Positions 1-12,229 of a stretch of DNA of 64,000 bases are shown one piece after another. The notes below the pieces were generated by a model, which was given only the letters and a program-made list of their open reading frames with translations, was not told where the DNA came from and did no database searches. The stretch is from Certhia americana (taxonomy: Eukaryota; Chordata; Aves; Passeriformes; Certhiidae), in assembly GCA_018697195.1 (NCBI GenBank), contig CM031879.1, positions 40,699,715 through 40,763,714 on the forward strand. Direction: 5' to 3'. The position numbers and the translations under genes are program-made. Positions within the stretch are counted from its first letter, which is position 1. Every line of letters starts with the position of its first letter.

Positions 1-65
1 TTCCCTTTGTAAAGACACTGAACAACCTATTAAGATCTCCATTTAAAGAGGATTATTGTGTATAC

Positions 66-199
66 CTTGTGTCCATGAAGAGTGTAAATAAGTCTTTCTC
101 CTAAGAGGTCCAGAATCTTAAGGGTACCGTCAGTAGAAGCAGTGATGAGGTAGTTACCAGAAGGATGGAATGATATACAATTAACCCCTGCTCTGTGAA
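66..199 (-). CDS. POC1B: POC1B coding exon 7
   Basis: 134 nt, residues 226-270: [18 protein letters not shown] through YTLHGHK. It is blade 6. The acceptor is AAATCAG and the donor is GTATAC. It ends in phase 0, and intron 7 (positions 65 to 1) runs out of the window. Confidence 0.92.
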
Positions 200-3100
200 C
201 TGATTTACAGAAGACAATATTCAAAGGCTGTAGATATCTACTAAGAGGTTATGTGCACTTTATTTCTTTGCTCTTTTCTACTTCTCAAAGAACTACTTCA
301 TTTAAGGGAAAAACAACCAAAGTTCTGGGGCATAGAGGACTCTCCGAAGTATTTGCTTAGTTCAGTTCTAAAAATTAAGAAAAGCAAAGAAATAAAAAGG
401 ATTCAGATTGGACTCTTAGGGTTGCTAGACTACAAAAAGATACTTACAACATGCCAATGTGACTTGTTTGTCCACTTTCCCCAGTAAGGAATGAAATAAC
501 ATACTCTTAATAAATCACATTTAATTACAAAGAGGACCATTGTAGAGAAAAAAAAACAAACTACATTGTTTTTACCTTGATAATGCTGCAGTAGCTTGTT
601 TGTTCGAATATCCCATAGTTTCACTGTGCTATTGGTACCTGCAGAAGCTATACATGTTCCACTTGGGTTGAAATCCACAAAAGTTGCAAATCTAAATATA
701 ATTGATGAAAACAGACTTATAATGTGTTTCCACAGCAATATTTAGGTTGCCCACGATAAAAGCAGTGAGCCCACAATATTAGCAGTGAGCTGCCACAAAC
801 TTGTGTGGAATCTAAACATATGGAAACTCAAACAAGGCATTTCAAGTAACTGAAATAAGCATAAAAAAACAATATGTGCATGATAAATCATAATCTCACT
901 TCTGCTGAAAATACAGTATAATTGATCCAAGTCATACCTTCAGAATTTGTGCTAGAAGTTACTAAAAGACAGTGCTGCAAAGAATTTGTAAGCAACAAGT
1001 AAAATAATTTTGTCTAAGAACTGAGTATCTAGCTATAACATTTTGGACTCAAAAAAGGATGAAGGCAGCCATGAAATCAGCAAAGCACATATACAAAATA
1101 AATATTCCACTGACTTGTTAACTAAAGCTCTGGATCCAAGATGTTTAAGAAAACTGCATGTAAGTAAAAGCAAGTATTTTTTTAAACTTAAATAAGGCAG
1201 TTCACTGAAGGTAACAAAATATTGTTTTCATCAACAGGTGGAAAAGTCTTCAAGCTGTCTTCTTGTTGAAGCATCCAATATCAAATAGCGTTATTAAAAT
1301 TGAGGGAAAACATGGAAACAATCCAAAATCCAAGAATAATCTCACTTCTGTTTGAATTATCTCTTGATTGCTGGAAAACAGCTGTGTAAGTGTGACAGTC
1401 AACCTCTTTAGAAAAACATTCTATGAATTACTTTACTTGACATGGGTGGTAGAATTCTGATCTGTTTTCAGATTTAACATATATAGATGTTAATACCACA
1501 TAACATTAAATTAACATCATTAAAATTACATTACTACATTTCTCCTTTTTTTATAGTAAAACTTACCCTTCATAATCTGAGTAGCTATTCACACAAATTT
1601 TATTTCTTGTATCCCAGATGTTAATAGATTTGTCCTCACCACAAGATGCTATTAATCTTCCATCAGGTGAAAATCTGGAACACACAAGTGTATTCGTCAC
1701 TAAACAACTGAGTCTGCCTAGATTAGTGTTAGAGACAAATGTAGCAAACACCAGAACCAAGGAAGCCTGTTTGAAATTAGGATGCGTAGCATATTTAAAG
1801 GACATTGGAACTTCTAGTATTTCTCATGGACTAAAAAAACTGAAAAGAAAAGCTTCCCCCCCTATTCCACTCTGCCCCATTTCACAATCAACTACAATTA
1901 AAAACAGAGCCATAAGCAAGAGGAAGAAAGGGAGTTGGGGGAAAGGTATCAGCAACCTAAGGATGTCACTTCAAATGACAAAGAGATTATTAAAGAAAAC
2001 CATAGAAAAAAGACAAAGAGGACACAGTAGAATCTTGTGTTCAATGTTAACCTATATTTATGTTCTCTCAGTTCTTTCTAAACTTAACAAATAGTGGGCA
2101 AAGCATTCACAATTACTCCTAGACTAGCAGACTAAGTTTTTAAACAGGAAAATTGACTTGCCTATAACTTCCTTGTGCATTATTATTTCACTTACTGAGC
2201 AACTGCACAATGACATTAAAACACTGTTCATGAACTTTCACGTGATTTCCTGGAGCGTTCCTTTTTCTTTTCAACAATCAGATACTTTGCAACTTTGTAG
2301 GGGTATGCATTACACCATGTTAAATTTCTTTCTCTAGAGGCTTATATCACGCCTCTTAGCTACAGATTTTCCATTAATATGGAGGAAAAGAAAAAAAATT
2401 AAAAAAACCCAGCAAACAATCTTTTCTTGTCTTTGAAGAGCTGTCCTGTCTTCAAAGATATGAATCCTACCTTGCCATCAAAGGCCATTTCTTTTATCTT
2501 TCCCAATTATGTAAGCCTAACTCATCTGGATTCATGACCATTCTTTAATGCCACTACTATTCCAAGAATAGTTGAGAAAACCCCTACAATGCATAAATCT
2601 TGAAACAAAAAATCTTGAGTGTTGGGAAATAAGTTAATACAACAAAGAAACAAACAAAACTGTGGAAAGACAGGATACTGACTGAAAATAAATACAGAAT
2701 ACCACATTTGTCCTTTAATGTAACAGAATGAATCCAGCAACCGATTTAGTACGTACACATATTAACACGGAGCAAGATTTCACCCTTCATCTAGGAGATC
2801 TATACAAAACTTCTGTGCATAAGATGCATTTATTAAAATTTAATTATTGGTGAGAGCTCATTATTTGTCATTCACGGACATTTCTTCTCTTATTTCTACC
2901 CTGGGATCTAAAATCCCCTTTGTTAGCAGTTTTACTTTACCAAGAGAATAAAACACTTACTTGGCACAGCGGACCCAACCAGTGTGTTGGAATAGGGTAA
3001 ACAAAAGGCGCTGATAGCAAACACTCCAGATTTTTATTAATTTATCATTGGATGCTGAAACTATAGAGTAGCCATCATGGGAGAAGCTCACACTTCGAAC

Positions 3101-6100
3101 AGATGCTGTGTGACCTTTCAGTACTGATGATTCTCCATGACTAAGGGGGGGGCAAAGAAAATGAAACAAAAACCCAAAGAGTTTAAGTCCTCATAAAAAC
3201 TCAATCTTAGCATATTTAGAATCTTACCCAAATGAAAAGCAGTATATAAAGGCCAAATCTTAATGTCACTATTATTTTTTTACTTATTTAAATATTATTA
3301 GAATAACATTCCTTAAGTTGCAGTTAACGCGACCAATTTTACAGAACAATGCAATTAAGTAACAGCATTGGCTTTTAGTCTCATTAATATTAGTATTTGA
3401 AAGAGAATTTTTTTTTATATAATAATAATCTATAAAATGCTTGAAAGTTCAAGTAATATCAGTCTAAGATCATACTGAGTAACTCATAATTACTACTACT
3501 CAAGAACAGTCTGATAAGGCGAGTTAATTAAAAACATTTTTTTCAAAAAAACTATTGTTTTCTGCATCTTTTTTCTCCTCAAAATGAACTGCAGCCATGC
3601 AATCCTTATTAAAATATAATCTTTAAGCCAGAGAAATATTACGAAGCATAATTCTGCACATGTGAAATTGTGACCTCTGAGTTGTTATATTTTTCTTCTG
3701 AAACTACAGTATATTAGAGAAGAATGAAGTAACACAGTAAAGAACTGTGTTACTTGTGTTCCCCAGTCTCTGTTTCTGTCAAAGCCCAGGCATGTGGGAA
3801 AGAAAAAGAAACTTGAGAAAAGCCTTTGATATTCACATAGCACAATAATGAAACACATATCCAGCATTGCTCAGTCATACTCACAGGCAAGGAATCCACA
3901 GCCTGACAGTGTGATCGTGAGAAGCTGAAGCCAGCACCTGCCCATCTGGTGAGAACTCTACACTTGTCACTGCTTCTGCATGGCCTGCAAATCTGTACGC
4001 TCTGCACTGAGTCTTCAGCTTCCACAGGATAAGAAGCCTATCCACAGAGCAGGTAACTGGCAAGAAGTAAGAGATATTAGGAGTCTGCTCACTGTTCTTA
4101 TAGAAGTCAGAGCTAACGACTATGGATTTGGATTCACCAGAGAACTTAATGGGTATTATAGGGAGGGAGGAATTATTAGGTTTTAATGGATACTCAGCCT
4201 GAGCAGAAGTCCGGTAGTAAGTAATGCCAACACCAGGCTTTCAGGAGGTCACAAAACTGAGAGAAGTAAAGGATAACTCTTAACAGGTAGCTCTCCCACA
4301 CACTAAGCCAACTGGCTTACAAGTACTTTGAAGATATAGATCAAAACATCAACAGCCGAATATAGATTTTGGTACAAATCCAGATTTGGTTTTACCAAAT
4401 GCTAAGAAAAATAGATAAATTCTTCAGTAATCTCATTTTGATCTCTGAGATGAAATTTGTTTCAAGCATCAAGTGTTTAACTCTGAAAAAACACGCCAAC
4501 TTAAACCCAAGACATGACTTCTAACACTTCAGATATTTACACTTGAGTGAAGATATCAATATACAATAATTCTATAGTCCTATTTAAATGCCAATTTTAT
4601 AACACTAACATTTGTCTAGTTCAAAAGAGAACACAAATTTGTCAGTCTGAAAATAGAGTATGTTTGAGGGTGAGTTTTTTGCAGTCACTTTACAGGTGAA
4701 CTGTACTACCTACAGCCAAAAAGGCAAACCTGATTTTAGCAGAGCTTGATTATTTTTAGGAACCTGTAAGAAATGAAGACAATAAGCAGTTGAATTAAAC
4801 TGGTACATGTGATTTTCCTACATCCCTATCATCTTCATCTATGCTAAATGCTAGTATATAGACATAAATAAAAGCAAGGTATTCACACTCCCATCCTTCA
4901 GTTGTCAAATTCCTGAGCCTATCAGAGAAAAGAAAGGAGAGGAAGAAGAGGGGCCTCCTGGAAGTTGGAAGAGTACATGAAGATGGCTTTTCTATTCCCT
5001 GTTTCTTTCAAGCACCAATATAGCAAGAAAGAAAGAAATTGAGTTTCCTTATTATCGCATGTCAAGGCAAACCTCAAACAAAATATTAGCATATTACAAT
5101 ATTAAATATTAACTATTAAATTCCCTTTATGAATTTGATACAAAGATACTACTTCTATTCCTAAAAGACTAGCTTCTGCTAAAAGATGTGAGACAAAACT
5201 ATCTCTATGACCATAACAACAGACCTATATTTGACAATGAAATACAGGCTATTTTCGCCCCACTTCAACTTTTCAAAACCCTGTTTTACAGCAGATTCTT
5301 TCTAATTGTACTTGAAAGAATTCCTTTTTCCCTTTGATCCTGAAACGTGTGATCTACAGTGGAGGAAAACTAAAAGGAAAAAAGTGAAACATAAGCCAAA
5401 ATAGAACTTGAAGGCATCAGGCTGGACATGTGAAACAAAGACTGATGGCTTCTAAAACAAATCATTGATGAATTACCAAATACCTGTGGTATCTTATAAG
5501 CTGCATGAAGGCTGTGCCATATCAGCTTCCAATTCTAAAAACTGAGGGAAATATTCTTAGAAAGATGACAGCACCATTCATTCAGAGCCTGGTTTCTCAT
5601 AGCTTGCTGTCTCAAAGATGGGCTATAAGCAGTGACCTGAAGTTCTCCTTTCTGTGGGACATCCATGACCACCTTTCTTATTGATCCCTGCTGCCTATAC
5701 AATACTTAAATATTGGACTGGAAGCAAAAAAAAGCACAAAGGTCCAGATTTTTTTAGGATGTGCTGTAGCACAAATAGGCCTGCTGCTCCTCAGAGAATA
5801 CATGACATAACCAGAACCATGTTTAGAGGCGAAAGACAATTTGTCCTTGCTATGATCAACTGAAAAATATAACTAATATGTAGAAAGCTGAAAATTCACA
5901 CTGAGCTGACTCCAATATACAACTTACTCTGGTTTATAACCTGAGTACCTTTTTTTTAAACATCAATGCTTCTGTACACACCCACGTATAGCAGATACAT
6001 CACTGGATAATTTGCTTTTCTGCTGATGAGTCATTACAGAACTGAATACCAAAAAAATAAAGACTTCGCCTTATGCAAAGGCCAAGTTGAGAGATCTACA

Positions 6101-9100
6101 GCAGTGGTGTGTAAACAGATACCTGAGCATCACATATGCCATGAAAAAGATCTTATGGTATTTGCAATGAAATGAAGTTTCAATTTATGAATTTTGACTA
6201 TTGATGGTATACATTTTTATATATACACCCACACAAATATATATGAACGCATGTTGCTGTAATACAGAACTACTATTTCACTCTCATTTCCCACAATAAT
6301 GAAGTGGTGACTAAGAAAGTCGTGCAAAGATCAAAAGAGAAAAACTCAGGCTTTAACAGCTCCATGTACATCTCTCAAAATACTGAAGCATCTCCAAATA
6401 ATTAATCACTCAGTGCAAGAATCACTGGGCAGATGGAATACAGGGCACATGATGAGTGTGTGAATATTCAAAGCCCACCACTGCCAACAAACTCCCCCCA
6501 CACTTTACAGGAACCCTAAAGCTCTCAATGATACAGTACAACATCACAATACAAACACATTTTGCAATGAATTGAAAGATTTCCTATTTGGAGAAAAATA
6601 ATTATTAACTGAACCTCTGTCAAAAAAGCCAATCTGAAATGCTAAGCACAGTGGATAAAATATGAAGAACTTTTAATAATTCCCATGAATTCAAGTTATT
6701 GGCAGTTTTTGTTGCATTCTGTATGCATGCATACGTGTGGAAAAGAACTGAGAAGAGCCAGCACACTAGCCAACATTTAATTTTCTGGATTTTATTTTTT
6801 CATAAGAAATCCCAAAGCCCTCCACATTTATTCAATGTTAAGTTTACATTCAATTTCTTTAAGTCACTTAGAATCAGTAGTTTAAAATATATACAAGCAT
6901 TCACCAAATCTTCAAAGTCTAATAGAATAGAAAATCATTCTGAGTTTCAGATTTTCCAGAAATCTGCACATACTGAAAAATAATTGGAGAGGATTACTGA
7001 AATGGTAAGGTGTTGGGTTTTTTTCCTTCTTTCTTTCTTTTTTTTCCAGTCCCTCCTCTTTTTATTCACATGTTTTTTCTTCCCATTGGTAAGATTTTTT
7101 TATTTTATTTTTCTTAGGGCCAGGTCGTTTAATTTCATTTTGTTTTGTTCTCTCCAGTTTGTTTCTAAATAACTCCAAAAATAGAAAGGGAGGTCATGGG
7201 GAGGAGGAAGGGTTCAGAAACATAGAGAGAATAACTTTTCAAACTCGAGAGGCAGATTCCTTCATAATTATTGCTTAAATAGATAAGGAACACTTCGATT
7301 GTCAGGTTTATACGAAAAACAGTTTTTGCCAAGTGCTAAAAAATTAACTGTATAAAATTTGCATAGTCTATATTCATACCCTTCAATTACTTTCATCTGA
7401 AGAAACATGCATTGCACATACTATTTATGATCTGCCACACAGGACAACCTAGGCCTTTTTCCTGTCATTTCTATTGAATGTAATAGCCTACAGCAAGCTT
7501 TTCACAAAAGCACATACTTTATATAATTTATTGCCCCAGTACATAACGACTGGTTGCCTCTTAAAATTTGATAAATGGTTCATAACCTGCAGGTCCTTGA
7601 AAGAATTCCTGCAGTGAAGTGGAATGCAATTTTTCAGGAATGTTTCCCTTCTGTAGTAAAAAGTTCCCTTTTTTTTTTAAACAATAAACCCAACAGTATC
7701 AAAAAATCAACTTAGGGGAAAAAAGGAAGATTAAAAAGGGAAAAAAATCAAATTGCAAGTAACTGCCTAAAAATAAATTAAAGTCTTAAAAGACTCCATG
7801 CCACACAGTGGCAAGCATTTTTAGCATGATTCAATGCTGCATTCCAAGCTCCAAATTTTCTTCTGTTGTTCTTCTGTCTTAACCTGCTTCTACTCAAAAC
7901 TTCTCAAAGCTTTCAAGTCACTAAGATTTAATATGTTCTAACTTACTCTTACTTTATTTTTGGCAAAACTTCAACTACATCAGGTCTGATAGTCCCTTTT
8001 TCACCCATTTACCTACTAACACCTGCAGCAAATGCTCATCTACAACATTCCCTCAAATATCCACATTTCTAATGCTCACTAGCTTAAGTTTCTACCTACC
8101 AGCCCCATGTAAAGACTTACTACACTATGGCTACTGAAGAACATCTATCATTTCAGTGAAAGTAACAGCTGGAATGTCCAACACATTAGAAAAGTGTTCA
8201 ATTTAAATCCTATGAAACTAAAATACAGTTACTAATGCGAGATTTTTTTTCAAGTACACAATACATCTATCACATCTACCATCTACAATCACAATCAAAA
8301 CAGATAAGTGACATGATTCAAGAATCAATATTCTTCAAAAATTCAGCATAACAGAAAAAAGAAAACATTGTAAATAAGTAATTCTGTGAATCACCTTATC
8401 AACAAATCTTAAGTCTCTTCCAAGCTGTCCTTTGTCTTTTCAAGTCCCCTCATGTCAGAAGCTTCAGCTTCCCAGCCTTACCCAAGGTCTCCAGTGGTAT
8501 TGTTTTGACTAGAAAGAGGCAGCTTACGCTGTATTATTTCAAAACTCTTCCTCGGGCTGACATGCCAGTTGCCAAAATACAAAAAGCAAAACAAAACAGA
8601 CCAAATGTTCTTCTGTGTTACTTTCCTCTACACTGCTGACAGACCAAATAAAAAAAAAAAAAAAAAAAAAGCAACCCAACAAAAACCCAAACATGCTCTA
8701 GATCACATAACTTTTGTGTGCCTAGGATGTGGGGCTGAACATGGAAAAGCTAACACAAAGGCAATGTATACATTAAATATATAACTAAGGAACCACAGTA
8801 GCTAAGGCAATTTTGTGGTTCCTTTCCTTCTCCACTGCCTTTCAATGAAATTCTTACTTGCAGACATCCCTATTTCTCCCATCTGTGGTATCACCACCAT
8901 GTCCTTGGTTCCACTGCTACCACACTCTCCTCTAAATGCATGAGATCTCCTGATTAAGCCCCAAGGGGCGTGATTTTTACAATAGGTACAGGACTGCAAA
9001 GCAGAGCCAAAGCCCTTCTAGCAAACAAACTCCATTTGTCTGTGTAATATAGTACCCTTAACAGCATGGACATTCCCAGAAAAAAGCAGACTATTACAAG

Positions 9101-12100
9101 GCTTAGATTTGACTTTCCACATCAATGTCCATTCAATCACATGCTACTGTAGCATAACTTAGGGTGTTAGATACATATTTTACAATGTATCTGCAACACA
9201 GTTCAGCTAATACCACTGCAAGAACCTTAACTTTTACTTCTGTAAGCAGAAGATTTTGTTTATGTGTAAGATTATCTTGCAGGATTATTGCATAATTATA
9301 AAACTAAAAAAAAAAAAAAAAAAATCCCTCCTCATTCCACTCAGAAGCTTTTGTTTTACCATAATCAAGACTTAGCAAAGTAATAACGGATTGAAAAATA
9401 AAAGGCATTAGACATTCTAGTCCACATTAATCCACATTTTAGAAACCGAACCCCGCTATTTACTGCTTTCCATACAGTTCATCATAGTAGACAGTTTCTA
9501 CACCACTACAGACACATCTGAAAACATTCCAAGGTATTCAAACAAACATTGCTATCTGCTCACACGGGAAAAAAATTGGAGAACACAGTCCATTTGATTC
9601 ATACTACCAGTAGTGATTATTTCTCAAATTTCCAAATCTGGTTTTTATCTCCAGCACTACAAGTTCTCATTTGCACATCAGCCTGCCCCTCAGTCGTACG
9701 GTAAGCAGTAAGGCACTTCCCCGAATGAGGATGATAAATAGTTCCATCTTCTTTGAAGTGCCAGATAATAATGTCTGGGATAGGAGACCCATCTTTTGGG
9801 CAGCTCCTCATACCTATGTAGTCTTCATGCTCAGGGACTTCAGCACATAGCTCAGTTACAGAGTTAAATCTAATCTCCTGATTTGATGTATATTCAAAAA
9901 ATTGATTGCCTCCCTGACCATGACAGCCAAAGAGAGAAAGGTGAGACCCAGTAGGATTATGTTCCTGTAAGACATAGTCAAGGCACTCTGAAGGTATTCC
10001 TGTGCTGCGGATAGCACCATGCCAGCCAGGACGATCTTCTGGTACATGCAACTCAGCAAATACATTTTTTAAATACCAGTGAAAACTTTTGCAATTCAAA
10101 CGCTCCCTAAGAATCTTTCTTTCAGAAATGTCTCCATAGTTTTCTTTCCTTGCTGAAGGATTTCTGTTGTAAAAGTGATCTTTGAACTCATCCATCCACA
10201 CCTCAGCAGCACGTGCCGTGTTCTGAAGGAAATTTGGTCTAGCATAGGGCGCACGCTTTGGAAACACATGGCCCACGTGGGAGCACGGATGAATTTCCAA
10301 CATGCCACCACACTGCCAAACCCTAAATGATAATTCTAAGTTTTCCCCTCCCCAAACATCCATTCCTGTGTCATAGGTCCCCAGGTACTCAAAATACTTC
10401 TTGCTGACAGCAAACAAGCCACCGGCCATAGTTGGGGATCTGATTGGGTCGGTTTCAGATTTGCGCCTGAGACGTTCGTGTTTAGGCACCGAGTGCCACT
10501 GGAACGTCAGCCGCCAGTCAAACCCCCCAATCATGGGCTCAGCCGTTTGCATGTAGTACTCAAATGTTTTCCAGTCAATGGTGTCAATGACAGGACAAAC
10601 AATAACAGTCTCATTCTCAGCAATCCTCTCGAGCAGTGGTTCCAGCCAGCCAGAAACACATTCACAGTGACAATCTAGGAATGTGAGAACATCACCGGTA
10701 GCAAAGGTAGCGCCAATCAAGCGTGCACGAACCAATCCTTCTCGTTTGTTGGTTCTTATCAAGCGAACTCTTTTCAAACTGCTTATGTATTTTTCGAGTT
10801 CAGCCTTCAAATACACTTTATCACTCAGGTCATCCACCAGTATAATTTCTTTCAGAAGCACTGAAGGTGATGTTTCAAGAACGCTGTGTATTGTCCGCAG
10901 CAGCGTTGACCAGGCTTCATTGTAGAAAGCGATTATAACAGATGTCGTGGGCAGTCTTCTGTAGTTGTAAGATTTAGTTTTACAACCACTCAGTCGATTA
11001 TCTTCAATGTGCCGGTGGAGAGAAATTTTATCACTTAAATAAATATTTATTGCATACTTCTCAATCAGCTCTTCTTCCTGTTTCTTTTCATCGGGACTCA
11101 GCTGTGGGCGAGACGGTTTACCCCATTCCCCTGGAGCATAAGGATCAGGTGGGGGTTTGTCATAAACTGGACGAGCCAAATCGACAGCTTCTTCTGCTCT
11201 GTCAGAAAAGCGCCTCTCCCATTTCCCTTTAGTGATGCTCTTGCCGGCGAGGGAGGCACCGAAGGAAGAAACCGACAGCTCGACCGCAAAGTAAGCGATC
11301 ATTAAGAAGCCGAGGAACACGCAGCTTTTGCGGACCCACGTCCATCTTCTCGCCAGACGGATCCTCATCTTAGGTAGTTAAAAAAGCTCCTTAGCAGAGA
11401 GGGGTCTGTGAACTCCGGCCGGCTCTCCCCACGCCCCCAGGGCGGAGAGGGCTGCAGGCACTCCCAGCCTCGGGCTCGGGCCGCCGGCAGAGTTTGCAGC
11501 CGGCTCTCCGCGGTGGGCCCGGTAGATTCCAGGGGTACGGCGGGTGAGCGGGGCGGCAACAGAGGCACGGAGCAGCCCCCTGCCCCTCCGGCCTCAGCGC
11601 TCCCCTCACTTACTTCCTCCTCCTCCTCCTCCTCCTCCTCTCCCTCCGCGGGACAAACCCCTCCTCCCGCCTTGTGGTTTGCTCAAAAAGTTGTCGCTTA
11701 AGGAAGGGGCAGAGACTCCTTAGCCCGCCCGAAGGCGCGGGAGCCCGCCCCGCCTCCGCGCCCGGACCTGCGCCCGGAACCGCCCGGCGGCCCCGGGGAG
11801 GGAAAGAGGGAGGAGGGAGCGGGCGGGCTGCCCCGCCCGGAAAGCAAACGGCGCCCGGCCCCGCACTCACCCAGCCCCTCCGCGTTCGAGTTGAAGGCGA
11901 CGCCCGTCACCGCCGCCGTGTGGCCGTGGAGAGGCCGGATCAGGACGGGGTCCTCCTGGGGAGAGGGTGCGCACCGTCAGGCTGCGGGCGGGGGCGGCCG
12001 CGCTCGCCCTCCCCCGCCCCTCAGGGGCCGATAACGCCCCGCGCGCGGCGGGAACCGCCGGTCCCGGCGTCCGGAGCGCTTCCACCAGCGGGATGGGCGG

Positions 12101-12229
12101 CAGCGGCCGCCGCCGGGCAGCCGTCGGCGCCGCGCCATGCCCGCTGGCCGCGACTCGCCTGCCCGCCGGCCTGGCTGCCGCGACCGTCAGCGGGGGCCGG
12201 GGCCGAGCCCTTACCAGCGGGGAGGCCAT
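66..12229 (-). CDS. POC1B: POC1B, WD40-repeat centriolar protein (5' seven coding exons; 3' part lies beyond the left edge)
   Basis: POC1 proteins are WD40 beta-propeller proteins of the centriole wall and ciliary basal body. Family knowledge says they support centriole stability and ciliogenesis. Seven exons on the minus strand (12229-12215, 11955-11871, 4056-3885, 3140-2961, 1674-1567, 691-576, 199-66) join in frame through GT-AG introns to give 810 nt, exactly 270 residues. The translation begins MASPLEDPVL and carries successive WD40 blades, for example [54 protein letters not shown] and [20 protein letters not shown]. These closely resemble human POC1B. The nested GALNT4 and adjacent ATP2B1 favour POC1B over its paralogue POC1A. 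The remaining propeller and the C-terminal POC1 region are absent because the window ends in intron 7. Nothing looks broken. Confidence 0.93.
576..691 (-). CDS. POC1B: POC1B coding exon 6
   Basis: 116 nt, residues 187-226: [18 protein letters not shown] through NKLLQHYQ. It is blade 5. The acceptor is ATTTAG and the donor is GTAAAA, with the last base G completing Val with exon 7. Confidence 0.93.
1567..1674 (-). CDS. POC1B: POC1B coding exon 5
   Basis: 108 nt, residues 151-187: [20 protein letters not shown] through SYSDYEG. It is the body of blade 4. The acceptor is TTCCAG and the donor is GTAAGT. Phase is 2 to 2. Confidence 0.93.
2961..3140 (-). CDS. POC1B: POC1B coding exon 4
   Basis: 180 nt, residues 91-151: [19 protein letters not shown] through HTGWVRCAK. 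It covers blade 3 and the start of blade 4. The acceptor is CCCCTTAG after a C-run and the donor is GTAAGTG. Phase is 2 to 2. Confidence 0.93.
3885..4056 (-). CDS. POC1B: POC1B coding exon 3
   Basis: 172 nt, residues 34-91, ending ...[10 protein letters not shown]. It completes blade 1 and covers most of blade 2. The acceptor is TTGCCAG and the donor is GTGAGTAT. It leaves phase 2, completed by exon 4. It follows the 7.8-kb intron that holds GALNT4. Confidence 0.92.
4057..9616 (-). other. POC1B intron 2, portion downstream of GALNT4 (includes GALNT4 3' UTR)
   Basis: AT-rich, with no further coding sequence recognised. The GALNT4 3' UTR must lie at its right end. Minus-strand AATAAA motifs occur at 7953-7958 and 7527-7532 among others, but I cannot choose the real poly(A) site. 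A-runs lie at about 8649-8671 and 9306-9323. Confidence 0.6.
9617..11368 (-). CDS. GALNT4: GALNT4, polypeptide N-acetylgalactosaminyltransferase 4 (intronless)
   Basis: This enzyme transfers GalNAc from UDP-GalNAc to Ser/Thr in the Golgi, initiating or extending mucin-type O-glycans. Family knowledge says GALNT4 prefers partly glycosylated acceptors through its lectin domain. The 583-residue protein (human about 578) is type II, with a short basic N terminus and a signal anchor at about 16-36. The GT-A catalytic domain runs from about 135 to 370. It has the metal-binding DxH as D232-C-H234, the stretch from W339 ([17 protein letters not shown]), and H367 in HVGHVFPKR. The ricin-type lectin domain covers about 445-583 and ends [10 protein letters not shown] sequon is at N252. 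The start is fixed by an in-frame TAA at 11380-11378. It lies uninterrupted inside POC1B intron 2 on the same strand, about 500 nt beyond exon 2. Near-identity over the catalytic core makes the call firm. Confidence 0.97.
   Translation of the reverse strand: MRIRLARRWTWVRKSCVFLGFLMIAYFAVELSVSSFGASLAGKSITKGKWERRFSDRAEEAVDLARPVYDKPPPDPYAPGEWGKPSRPQLSPDEKKQEEELIEKYAINIYLSDKISLHRHIEDNRLSGCKTKSYNYRRLPTTSVIIAFYNEAWSTLLRTIHSVLETSPSVLLKEIILVDDLSDKVYLKAELEKYISSLKRVRLIRTNKREGLVRARLIGATFATGDVLTFLDCHCECVSGWLEPLLERIAENETVIVCPVIDTIDWKTFEYYMQTAEPMIGGFDWRLTFQWHSVPKHERLRRKSETDPIRSPTMAGGLFAVSKKYFEYLGTYDTGMDVWGGENLELSFRVWQCGGMLEIHPCSHVGHVFPKRAPYARPNFLQNTARAAEVWMDEFKDHFYNRNPSARKENYGDISERKILRERLNCKSFHWYLKNVFAELHVPEDRPGWHGAIRSTGIPSECLDYVLQEHNPTGSHLSLFGCHGQGGNQFFEYTSNQEIRFNSVTELCAEVPEHEDYIGMRSCPKDGSPIPDIIIWHFKEDGTIYHPHSGKCLTAYRTTEGQADVQMRTCSAGDKNQIWKFEK
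11615..11641. repeat. (TCC)n microsatellite in the CpG island
   Basis: About nine TCC units. On the transcribed minus strand it is a GGA/GAG repeat in the presumed GALNT4 leader, within POC1B intron 2. Confidence 0.9.
11871..11955 (-). CDS. POC1B: POC1B coding exon 2
   Basis: 85 nt encoding residues 6-34, [21 protein letters not shown] and onward, the start of WD40 blade 1. The acceptor is CCCAG and the donor is GTGAGTGC. It ends in phase 1 with a G that completes a Val codon with exon 3. The exon is very GC-rich, unlike exons 3-7. Confidence 0.88.
12215..12229 (-). CDS. POC1B: POC1B coding exon 1 (MASPL)
   Basis: Only 15 coding nt: ATGGCCTCCCCGCTG followed by the donor GTAAGG. It ends in phase 0. 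The start was chosen because MASPL followed by EDPV aligns with the human N terminus MASATEDPV. The ATG sits inside the CpG island. Confidence 0.85.

Larger units (their letters stand above)
200..3884 (-). other. POC1B introns 3-6 (non-coding parts between exons 3 and 7)
   Basis: Introns at 3141-3884, 1675-2960, 692-1566 and 200-575. They are AT-rich. The open frame antisense to exon 5 (1618-2094) has no recognisable domain. I see no repeats or RNA genes here. Confidence 0.7.

Noticed and set aside
1618..2094. 158-codon plus-strand open frame
   Set aside because: It is antisense to POC1B exon 5 and the adjoining intron, with a low-complexity basic translation and no known family.
8649..9323. 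A-runs that might mark retrocopies (about 8649-8671 and 9306-9323)
   Set aside because: No gene-like or LINE-like body precedes them and no target-site duplications were seen by eye.
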